DNA of 6,217 bases from an uncultured Bacteroidales bacterium (GTDB lineage: Bacteria > Bacteroidota > Bacteroidia > Bacteroidales > UBA932). The notes below the pieces were generated by a model. It had not been told where the DNA came from and searched no databases. It saw nothing but the letters and a program-made list of their open reading frames with translations. The stretch spans positions 1 through 6,217 of the forward strand of contig CAMJRT010000075.1 of the NCBI GenBank assembly GCA_946408295.1, read 5' to 3'. Made by a program: the position numbers and the translations under genes. Below, piece by piece: positions 1 to 6,217 of the stretch (positions are counted from its first letter, which is position 1; each line of letters begins with the position of its first letter).

Positions 1-1
1 C

Positions 2-550
2 AACGACGGCCAGATCACGGCCGACGACCGCACCTTCCTCGGCAGCGGCATGCCGAAGGTCCAGTTCGGTCTGAGCGCGCGCTTCGAGTGGAAAGGCATC
101 GACCTGACCATTTCCACCTATGGTGCCGCCGGCCACAAACTGGTGGACTATGTGGACCAGGCCCTGCACAGCTCCTACGGCATCACCAACAAAAGCCGCG
201 ACCTCGTCAATGCCTGGACGCCTTCCAACCCGAACACGACAGTGCCCCGCGTAGCCAACACGGCGGACGGCACGAACAGCAACGACAACTTCTCTTCCCG
301 TTTCCTCCAGAACGGCGCCTACTGGAAAATCGCCAATGTGGAACTCGGCTACAACTTCCCCGAGAAGTGGTTTGAAAAGATCTTTGTCAGCGGCGCCCGC
401 GTCTATCTCTCCGGACAGAACCTGGCGACCATCACCGCTTACAAAGGCTACAACATTGACTTTGCAGGTGGCGTGTTCACCCCGGGCTTCAACTATTGCT
501 CCTACCCTGCACCTCTCACGGTGATGGCGGGTCTGAACATTTCCTTCTAA
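2..550 (+). CDS. SusC/RagA-family TonB-dependent outer-membrane transporter, C-terminal fragment
   Basis: This is the last 182 residues of a SusC-like TonB-dependent transporter; the gene continues upstream of the window. SusC proteins form a 22-strand outer-membrane barrel that imports oligosaccharides delivered by their SusD partner. The frame is already open at base 2 and begins with a motif typical of the SusC C-terminal region: NDGQITADDRTFLG followed by a Pro and 'QFGLSARFEWKGIDL', matching the family pattern 'DG.I...D...lG...P...yG......y.g.Dl'. Alternating polar and hydrophobic stretches follow (for example 'ARVYLSGQNLATIT'). The protein ends in the strand 'VMAGLNISF' with a terminal Phe, as expected for a barrel recognised by the BAM machinery. 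The Met codon at base 50 is internal and is not the start. The stop at 548-550 lies one base before the first possible susD start, so the two genes are almost certainly co-transcribed and translated together. Family assignment is firm; the substrate cannot be read from this fragment. Confidence 0.93.
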   Translation, partial: NDGQITADDRTFLGSGMPKVQFGLSARFEWKGIDLTISTYGAAGHKLVDYVDQALHSSYGITNKSRDLVNAWTPSNPNTTVPRVANTADGTNSNDNFSSRFLQNGAYWKIANVELGYNFPEKWFEKIFVSGARVYLSGQNLATITAYKGYNIDFAGGVFTPGFNYCSYPAPLTVMAGLNISF

Positions 551-581
551 GATGTCACAAATGAAAATGCTAAGTATTATG
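551..581 (+). promoter_or_regulatory. susC-susD translational junction with four candidate starts
   Basis: Four in-frame ATG codons (552, 561, 567, 579) lie within 30 bases of the susC stop. The stretch is A/T-rich against a GC-rich background, and no AGGAGG-like sequence precedes any of them. This is normal for Bacteroidota, where A-rich, unstructured leaders rather than Shine-Dalgarno pairing mark starts. The tight spacing suggests that ribosomes finishing susC re-initiate on susD. All four starts give a working lipoprotein signal; 579 gives the shortest and most canonical one. Confidence 0.4.
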
Positions 582-2414
582 AAAAAGATAACGACGATAT
601 TCTCAGTTGCCCTGGTGCTCGGCTCGCTGGTATCTTGTGACAAGTACCTCTCCGTCAAGAACACCAACAACCAGTCAACGCTCGACTTCGGCAAGACCGA
701 AGCCGAAATCCAGGAAGCCGTCATCGCCTGCTACAACCGCATCCGGCTGGAGGGAACATTCGCCCGTGTAGGCTATATGCACGATGTCGTGCGCGGTGAC
801 GAAGCCTGGAACGCCCAGAACGCATGGTACCTGCCGGCCGACCACCTCAACTCCGGCGGCACCATTGAGACCACCGACCTGTGGATCTGGCGTGACTGCT
901 CCCATGTAGTCAACCGCTGCAACTATGTGCTGTCTCTGCTGGACAAAGTCAACACGGCCAAGGACAGTTACAAGTATATGCGCGGAGAGGTCCTCTTCCT
1001 GCGGTCCCTGGCCTGGTACACGATGGCGACCTACTACCAGATGATTCCCCTGTTCACGGACTATTCCCAGTATGGTTCCCTGGAGACCATCTTTGCCAAG
1101 AATGTCTCCATTGACGAAGCGTTTGACCGGATTGAACTTGACCTTCAGGAAGCGATGACCCTGCTTCCCAAACGGGACAAGGGCGGCGAATGGGCCAAAG
1201 GCCGCGCCACCTGCGGAGCCGCCGCCGGCTACTACGCCCGCGCCCTGATGTTCCGCCACAAATTCGCCGAAGCCCAGGCCGTGCTCAAAGACCTGATGAA
1301 CACGGATGACGGCGGCAACGAACTGTACGGACATTACGAACTGATGGCCGACTACGGTGCCAACTTCCAGGAAGGCAGCGCCTATGAGAACAACGCCGAG
1401 AGCCTTTTTGAGGTCCAGTTCATGGACTACGGCACCGGCGGCAGCGATGAAGAGTGGACGCCCGTGAACATTTCCTCCAACGCCACCCAGGGACACGCCC
1501 TCGAATCCAACTTCGGGCCCGGCAGTTTTGGCGGCTGGGGAGATGTCTCGATGTCCAACTGGCTCTATAACCTGTACAAGGCCGAGACCTGCACGGACGG
1601 CCGCCTGGATCCCCGCCTTTACTGGACGGCTGCGACCTATGAGCCGGAATACGCCACATACACCGACGCCCACACGGCCGCCTATCCCAACGGCGATCCC
1701 CGCAAGAATGAAATCTATACGCGGAAAATCACCAGCGACGTCGCCGTGCTCGCCACCGTCCGCACCAACAACGACAACGGCGGCATTCCCGTCGCCAAGT
1801 GGACCAACGCCCGTACCGGCCTGTACAAGACCGTCGTCACCGGCCTGCACTGCGGTATCAATATCCGCCTGATGCGCTACTCCGACGTGTTGCTCCGCTA
1901 TGCCGAATGCGTCAACGAGACAGAAGGCCCTGCCAGTGCGATACCTTATATCAATAAGGTGCGCAACCGCGTCGCCCTCGCCGACCTGGATGCAGCCAGA
2001 TTCGATACCGCCGACAAACTCTTCGAGCAGATTGCCAATGTCGAGCGTCCGAAGGAATTCGGCTGCGAAAACGGCCGCGGCATCGACCTCATCCGCTGGG
2101 GATTCTTCTATGACACCGAACGTCTGCAGCAGATTGCCGCACACAGCCGCTATGTCCTGGAAGAGTACAACAAGGAATCCCCGAAGGTCATCACGACGGC
2201 CAACCTCAACGCCAAAGGCGGCGCCGCCCCCGCTGCAACGGACGACTCCTACACATCCTACTATGCAGCCGGGCACGAGTATTTCCCGATTTTCATCGGA
2301 GTCCGCAACGAGAACCCCAACATCAAGGGGAACTCCGCCAACGACAACATCGACAACTCGGTCTGGTTCAAAGCCAACGGCTGGACCATCCGTCCCGTCA
2401 CCAGTTTGAACTAA
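552..2414 (+). CDS. SusD/RagB-family outer-membrane glycan-binding lipoprotein
   Basis: This is a complete SusD-like protein, the surface lipoprotein that binds oligosaccharides and acts as the lid of the SusC barrel. Counting from the ATG at 552 (620 residues), the signal peptide ends in the lipobox L-V-S-C with the lipidated Cys at residue 29, followed by 'DKYLSV', a common SusD mature start. The N-terminal SusD region (about 30-250) has the helical TPR-like signature 'MRGEVLFLRSLAWYTMATYY' (143-162). The C-terminal RagB/SusD region shows 'MRYSDVLLRYAECVNE' (441-456), 'INKVRNR' (467-473), 'NVERPKEFGCENGRGIDLIR' (496-515) and the terminal 'WFKANGW' near 605-611. Length is within or slightly above the usual 500-620. 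Four in-frame ATGs (552, 561, 567, 579) precede the hydrophobic core. I give the longest frame because it lies one base after the susC stop. A start at 579 (MKKITTIF) would give the most typical 19-residue signal peptide. The ligand is unknown; the GH43 neighbours suggest arabino-oligosaccharides. Confidence 0.95.
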   Translation: MSQMKMLSIMKKITTIFSVALVLGSLVSCDKYLSVKNTNNQSTLDFGKTEAEIQEAVIACYNRIRLEGTFARVGYMHDVVRGDEAWNAQNAWYLPADHLNSGGTIETTDLWIWRDCSHVVNRCNYVLSLLDKVNTAKDSYKYMRGEVLFLRSLAWYTMATYYQMIPLFTDYSQYGSLETIFAKNVSIDEAFDRIELDLQEAMTLLPKRDKGGEWAKGRATCGAAAGYYARALMFRHKFAEAQAVLKDLMNTDDGGNELYGHYELMADYGANFQEGSAYENNAESLFEVQFMDYGTGGSDEEWTPVNISSNATQGHALESNFGPGSFGGWGDVSMSNWLYNLYKAETCTDGRLDPRLYWTAATYEPEYATYTDAHTAAYPNGDPRKNEIYTRKITSDVAVLATVRTNNDNGGIPVAKWTNARTGLYKTVVTGLHCGINIRLMRYSDVLLRYAECVNETEGPASAIPYINKVRNRVALADLDAARFDTADKLFEQIANVERPKEFGCENGRGIDLIRWGFFYDTERLQQIAAHSRYVLEEYNKESPKVITTANLNAKGGAAPAATDDSYTSYYAAGHEYFPIFIGVRNENPNIKGNSANDNIDNSVWFKANGWTIRPVTSLN

Positions 2415-2433
2415 ATGTTTAAAGACAAAGATT
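2415..2433 (+). promoter_or_regulatory. A/T-rich leader of the first GH43 gene
   Basis: This 19-base intergenic stretch contains 'TTTAAAGACAAAGATT' directly before the ATG at 2434. It is strongly A-rich compared with its surroundings and has no clear Shine-Dalgarno core, which is the usual Bacteroidota initiation context. It is too short for a promoter and contains no hairpin, supporting transcription from upstream of susC. An ATG at 2415 abuts the susD stop but is in a different frame from the enzyme. Confidence 0.4.
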
Positions 2434-4203
2434 ATGCGTATTACCAAATACATTATTCCCGCCCTCGGCGCCACGCTCCTGCTGGCGGCCTCCTGTCAGA
2501 AAGACGAAGGAGTGGGCATCATGACCAAAGCGGACGGCACCACGTCTTTCAACGAGTACGGCATTCCCACGGATGATGACGACTACGGCAGCATCTCTTC
2601 GTGGAACAGCCACATGTACTGGAACCTGGCCAACGTACACGATCCGTCCATCGCCTGGTATAACGGCTACTACTATATGTTCGGCACGGACGCCTCCTAC
2701 GGCAACGAGCATGAAAAGGCTTCCGTCGGCAAACATTTCCAAGGCAAACGCTCGAGGGACCTGGTCAGTTGGACCCACATCTATGGTCCGATGAACGAGG
2801 CTCCCGCCTGGGTGACCGACTCGCTCAACTCCATCCGCTCAAGGATGAATCTGGCCCCCATCGAGACACCCAACTACGGATACTGGGCTCCTGTCATCCG
2901 TGTGGTGGATGTGAACGGTGTGCCCACGATGCGTATGTACTACAGCATCATCGTGGACAACTACATCAAGACCGGCAAGGCTTCCACCGAAGCGAATTTC
3001 GACGGCAGTTGGACGGAACGCGCCTTCATCGGCGTGTGCGAGAGCACGGACCCTTCCGACTCCTGGGTGGACAAGGGCTTCGTCGTCTGCTCCTCCTCCG
3101 ACAAGGCCCGCGACAGTTACGGCCGTGCCAATTGGAACGGAGACTACGGTAGCGCCTACTTCCGCTTCAATGCCATCGACCCCACCTACATCGTGGACAA
3201 GGACGGCAAGCACTGGCTGATCTACGGTTCCTGGCACAGCGGCTTCGCCCAACTGGAAATCAATCCCGCCACCGGTCTGCCCGTCAATGCCTATGACGAA
3301 AACGGAAAGTTCAAAGGTCTGGGCGACCCCTGGGGCAACAACCCCAACTACGGCACGCGCATCGCCACCCGCGTCGCCAGCGGCTCCTGGGCCAGATGGC
3401 AGGGCAGCGAGGCTCCGGAAATCGTCTATAAGGACGGCTACTACTACCTCTTTATGGCCTATGACGGTCTGGATATCCCCTACAACACCCGTGTCTGTCG
3501 CAGCCAGAGCATCAACGGTCCCTTCGTCGATCTCAAAGGTACGGACCTGACCAATGTCGGCGGGGACGCCTACCCCATCGTCACCCATCCCTACAAATTC
3601 TCCAAGGGGTACGGCTGGGTTGGCATCTCCCACTGCTGCGTCTTCCAGCAGGAAGGTACCGGCGACTGGTTCTACTGCTCGCAGGGCCGCCTGCCCGTCG
3701 GTGTGAACGGCAACGCTTCCTCCAACGCGCTGATGACCGGTCACATACGCCGCATCGTCTGGGCGCCCGCCACGGCCGACACCCCGGACGACCTCTGGCC
3801 GATTTCCCTTCCCGAGCGCTATGCCGGTCTTTCCAAGAAAGCGGTCAGCGAGTCCGAGATTGCCGGTACCTGGGAGCACATCCACCTGTACTACACCCGT
3901 CCCGACTCAAGCCTCCCTGCGACCGACCTGCAGAACGCCCAGATGCGGACTTCCAAGGAATGGGAGTTCAAGGCTGACAAGACCTTCACCGGTTACAACA
4001 AGGCCGGCGCCGCCATCAGCGGTACCTGGTCCTTCGATGCCGGGAAGCAGTTCCTGACCATTACGCCCGCCGGCGGCACCGCCGTCATCGTCGTCGTCGC
4101 CCACGAAGCGGACTGGGAAGCCAGTCCCCGTGTAAAGACGGTCGTCTATGCCGGAATTGACAAAGCGAACGATGCAACCCTCTGGGGCAAGAAAGTCCAG
4201 TAA
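2434..4203 (+). CDS. GH43 lipoprotein, probable arabinan endo-1,5-alpha-L-arabinosidase with C-terminal beta-rich domain
   Basis: This is a complete 589-residue glycoside hydrolase of family 43, predicted to cut alpha-1,5-linked arabinan. The signal peptide ends in A-A-S-C with Cys21 as lipid anchor. The following 'QKDE' resembles the Bacteroidota lipoprotein export signal for display on the cell surface. The five-bladed propeller spans about residues 55-465. The three GH43 acids are visible: Asp70 in 'NVHDPS' (general base), Asp249 in 'NAIDPTYI' (pKa modulator) and Glu326 in 'GSEAPEIV' (general acid). Also present are 'WAPVIR' (151-156), 'LIYGSWHSGFAQLE' (262-275) and 'VGISHCCVF' (396-404), whose His400 matches the conserved central His of arabinanases. 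Residues about 474-589 form a separate domain ('GTWEHIHLYYT' to 'LWGKKVQ') that often follows the catalytic domain in Bacteroidota GH43 enzymes. The start is supported by the signal peptide directly after it and a 19-base gap to susD. GH43 is certain. Endo-arabinanase activity is likely but not proven; alpha-L-arabinofuranosidase is the main alternative. Confidence 0.9.
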   Translation: MRITKYIIPALGATLLLAASCQKDEGVGIMTKADGTTSFNEYGIPTDDDDYGSISSWNSHMYWNLANVHDPSIAWYNGYYYMFGTDASYGNEHEKASVGKHFQGKRSRDLVSWTHIYGPMNEAPAWVTDSLNSIRSRMNLAPIETPNYGYWAPVIRVVDVNGVPTMRMYYSIIVDNYIKTGKASTEANFDGSWTERAFIGVCESTDPSDSWVDKGFVVCSSSDKARDSYGRANWNGDYGSAYFRFNAIDPTYIVDKDGKHWLIYGSWHSGFAQLEINPATGLPVNAYDENGKFKGLGDPWGNNPNYGTRIATRVASGSWARWQGSEAPEIVYKDGYYYLFMAYDGLDIPYNTRVCRSQSINGPFVDLKGTDLTNVGGDAYPIVTHPYKFSKGYGWVGISHCCVFQQEGTGDWFYCSQGRLPVGVNGNASSNALMTGHIRRIVWAPATADTPDDLWPISLPERYAGLSKKAVSESEIAGTWEHIHLYYTRPDSSLPATDLQNAQMRTSKEWEFKADKTFTGYNKAGAAISGTWSFDAGKQFLTITPAGGTAVIVVVAHEADWEASPRVKTVVYAGIDKANDATLWGKKVQ

Positions 4204-4227
4204 CCTTCTTATCCGGGAACAACCGAA

Positions 4228-6217
4228 ATGAAAAAGCAACTGTCATACGCATTCATCGCCCTTGCAGCCCTTCTCTGCGGTTGCTCCAAGGAAAACATCC
4301 AGGATGAATCCTTTGCCGCCGAATCCGGTTCCAAGCAGGAAACGGGCGGCGGCAAAGTGAGCATCCAAGCAATCATCGAGTCCGGTGCCAAGAGCGCCCT
4401 CACGGACGAAAACAACTTTGCCTGGAAAGACGGAGAGACCATTTCGGTCGGTACGGACAAGGGCAAATTCGAGACCTTCACCTGCGAGGATGCAGCCGAG
4501 GGGCTTTTCTCCAAGACTTTCAGCGGGACCGTTCCGAGCCTGCTCGTGGCCGTTTCGCCTGCCCAGAACGGGACTTTCACCGCGACGAACTCCTTTCAAC
4601 TCACCCTGCCCTCCGCCTATACCTATACCGTCGGAGTCACCAACAACTTGATGGTCGGTACGCCGGACGCCGGCAGCAACACCAAATTTTATTTCCGGCA
4701 CGCCGCCGCCCTGCTGAAAATCACCTACGGGAACGTTCCGGCCGGTACCCAGGCCCTCCGCCTGAATCTCAGCAATGCCGGAAACATCCATCTGACCGGT
4801 ACGGTCACGGTCGGCGGGACATCCGCAAGCGACATCCAGATCAGCAATACGCGGGCCGGACTTGACGGAGACGCCGTCACCATCCGCCTGTCCTCGCCCA
4901 CCGCCGTCGAGCAGGATCTGGTTTTCTACATCCCCGTCCCGACCGGCGACTATCCCGCCAAGTGCCTCTCCACCTGTCTGCTCGACGCACAGTCCGCCGT
5001 GATAGCCGACTCGAAGAGCGTCCTCGCGAACGCCCTTACCCTCAGGCGCGGGGACATCTATGATATGCCGAAAATCTCCCTGGAGTCCGGCTTCACGCCC
5101 TACACCGTCGGGTCGGCGAACAACACGGATGACTTCGGCGCCTCCCGCTCCGAAGCCTACGCGATTCCGAAAGGAAAAATCCTCAACCTGGAATTCTACA
5201 ACTACAGCGCCGCCACGCAGAACTGGTACAACTGGGTACTCGTTCTGGGCAACAAAGCCTACGGGGCGGACGGATATACCGAATATCTCGCCTTCCGTGC
5301 CGACGCCTGGGGCTGGACCCCCACGGCGACCTTCGACACGGACCAGAGCCTGAGAAACAACCTGACGATGGACTGGACCGACTGGGCGCTTTTCCGGCAG
5401 AAAATGAACGGCGCCTATGTCACGATGAGCATTGAAAACCGCTCCGGCGTCGCCTGTATCAAAGCCTCGTCGCTGGCCGCCGACAAGAGCGTGACTTTTA
5501 CCGAAACCTACAAGTTCAGCATCGGAGCCGGCAAGGATATCGTCGCCCACCTGACGACGGAACACGGGCACCTCGACATCCGCAAGTGCCGGTACGACGA
5601 TGCGGAAGAGACGGAAGAAGACGACAGCGCCTTCATCCCGACCTACAGCGACGACTACCGGAGCATCATGGGCTGGAACGACCGTGCCCGGTGGAACCTC
5701 GCCAACGTCCACGACCCTTCCGTCGCTTACTACAAGGGTTACTATTATATGTATGCGACCGACGCCTCCTACGGCAACCAGCATCTCCAGGCGACGACCG
5801 GCAGACATTTCCAAGGCCGGCGCTCCTCCGACCTGGTCAACTGGAGCCACCTCCCGGGCCCGATGAACGACGCTCCCGCCTGGGCTCGTGACTCCCTCAA
5901 TGCCATCCGGGGCCGGATGGGACTGGGCAGCGTCACGCCCAACTGGGGTTACTGGGCTCCCGTCATCCGCACGGTGACCGTCGGCGGCGTGGAGAAACTG
6001 CGGATGTACTACAGCCTTGTCGCCCTCGGCGGCCTTTCCGGCGGCACCTTCGGCAACGAACTCTCCTTCATCGGAATGTGCGAGAGCACCGACCCTTCCA
6101 ATCCCTCCTCCTGGGTGGACAAGGGCTATGTCGTCAGTTCCTCCTCCGACAAAGGACGTACGGAGTCTTACGGCAGCAGTTTCGAGAATGCCTACTTCCG
6201 TTTCAACGCCATCGACC
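4228..6217 (+). CDS. Multidomain GH43 lipoprotein with N-terminal fimbrillin-like and beta-sandwich modules (3' partial)
   Basis: The frame is open from the ATG at 4228 to the window edge (663 complete codons), so the gene continues downstream. The signal peptide MKKQLSYAFIALAALLCGC gives the lipobox L-C-G-C with lipidated Cys19, followed by 'SKEN', a possible surface-export signal. Residues about 42-288 resemble the fimbrillin-like/Mfa-like modules of Bacteroidota ('SALTDENNFAWKDGETISVG', 'FRHAAALLKITYGNVPAGTQ', 'DLVFYIPVPTGDY', 'LRRGDIYDMP'). Residues about 290-456 form a second, aromatic-rich module ('ILNLEFYNYS', 'NWYNWVLVLGNKAYGADGYT', 'HLDIRKCRY') that looks like a beta-sandwich, possibly carbohydrate-binding. 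An acidic linker (457-466) leads to the GH43 domain from about 470, with general base Asp496 in 'NVHDPS', 'WAPVIR' at 577-582, and pKa-modulator Asp663 as the last complete codon. The general-acid Glu lies outside the window. This domain is closely similar to that of the preceding gene, so arabinan or an arabinose-containing glycan is the likely substrate. The 24-base gap upstream indicates the same operon. Confidence 0.88.
   Translation, partial: MKKQLSYAFIALAALLCGCSKENIQDESFAAESGSKQETGGGKVSIQAIIESGAKSALTDENNFAWKDGETISVGTDKGKFETFTCEDAAEGLFSKTFSGTVPSLLVAVSPAQNGTFTATNSFQLTLPSAYTYTVGVTNNLMVGTPDAGSNTKFYFRHAAALLKITYGNVPAGTQALRLNLSNAGNIHLTGTVTVGGTSASDIQISNTRAGLDGDAVTIRLSSPTAVEQDLVFYIPVPTGDYPAKCLSTCLLDAQSAVIADSKSVLANALTLRRGDIYDMPKISLESGFTPYTVGSANNTDDFGASRSEAYAIPKGKILNLEFYNYSAATQNWYNWVLVLGNKAYGADGYTEYLAFRADAWGWTPTATFDTDQSLRNNLTMDWTDWALFRQKMNGAYVTMSIENRSGVACIKASSLAADKSVTFTETYKFSIGAGKDIVAHLTTEHGHLDIRKCRYDDAEETEEDDSAFIPTYSDDYRSIMGWNDRARWNLANVHDPSVAYYKGYYYMYATDASYGNQHLQATTGRHFQGRRSSDLVNWSHLPGPMNDAPAWARDSLNAIRGRMGLGSVTPNWGYWAPVIRTVTVGGVEKLRMYYSLVALGGLSGGTFGNELSFIGMCESTDPSNPSSWVDKGYVVSSSSDKGRTESYGSSFENAYFRFNAID

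Noticed and set aside
2217..2228. Perfect 12-base palindrome GGCGGCGCCGCC
   Set aside because: It lies inside susD, encodes Gly-Gly-Ala-Ala, and is explained by the GC-rich codons. No loop, T-tract or operator context is present.
675..2474. Minus-strand open frame of about 600 codons opposite susD
   Set aside because: It mirrors the GC-rich third-position codon pattern of susD. Its translation is a Gly/Val-rich composition with no domain or signal, while the plus strand encodes an unmistakable SusD protein.
2415..2576. Small ORF starting directly at the susD stop (53 codons)
   Set aside because: It almost wholly overlaps the start of the GH43 gene in another frame. Its translation is Arg/His-rich and lacks any signal, while the GH43 start at 2434 has a clear lipoprotein signal peptide.
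4084..4101. Short TCG/GTC trinucleotide run
   Set aside because: It encodes Val-Ile-Val-Val-Val in the C-terminal domain of the first GH43. It is too short and imperfect to be a phase-variation tract.
4204..4227. Possible terminator or promoter between the two GH43 genes
   Set aside because: The 24 bases have no inverted repeat, no T-run and no Bacteroidota TAnnTTTG/TTTG promoter pair, so read-through in one operon is the simplest view.
4343..5090. Reading the Mfa-like region as evidence of a fimbrial operon
   Set aside because: No other fimbrial gene is present, and the same open frame continues into a GH43 catalytic domain next to susCD. The domain is best read as an accessory module, not a pilin.
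4243..5850. Minus-strand open frame of about 535 codons opposite the second GH43
   Set aside because: Same codon-shadow effect: Gly/Val/Arg-rich with no recognisable family. The plus strand is open throughout and carries a signal peptide, modules and GH43 motifs.

Overview
The window is an internal slice of a polysaccharide utilisation locus (PUL) from a Bacteroidota (Bacteroidales-type) genome. The evidence is the order of SusC-like transporter end, SusD-like lipoprotein and secreted GH43 lipoproteins, all on the plus strand. The genes are separated by 1 to 24 bases, and their starts lack a strong Shine-Dalgarno sequence, as is usual in this phylum. The DNA is visibly GC-rich, with many C- or G-ending codons. 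That fits high-GC gut or rumen Bacteroidales better than classical Bacteroides, but it does not fix a genus.

Layout: bases 2-550 hold the C-terminal 182 residues of a SusC/RagA TonB-dependent outer-membrane transporter. Bases 552-2414 hold a complete SusD/RagB glycan-binding lipoprotein. Bases 2434-4203 hold a complete lipoprotein GH43 enzyme of the arabinan endo-1,5-alpha-L-arabinosidase type, with a small C-terminal beta-rich domain. From 4228 to the window edge runs a second GH43 lipoprotein. It is open for 663 codons and is cut at its second catalytic Asp. Between its lipid anchor and its GH43 domain it carries about 440 extra residues: a fimbrillin-like (Mfa-like) module and a second beta-sandwich-like module. 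No gap exceeds 24 bases, and I see no RNA gene, mobile element, CRISPR array, promoter or terminator.

How it works together (inference from characterised PULs): the GH43 lipoproteins would sit on the cell surface and cut an arabinose-containing polymer, most likely arabinan side chains of pectin. SusD would capture the oligosaccharides and lid the SusC barrel, which imports them with TonB energy. No separate SusE/SGBP gene lies after susD. The long N-terminal extension of the second GH43 may supply that glycan-binding or spacer role in the same polypeptide as the enzyme. The two GH43 domains are clearly paralogous, and the pair looks like a tandem duplication followed by gain (or loss) of the N-terminal modules. 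This is the most interesting part of the window. The rest is a recognisable PUL rather than a wholly new system.
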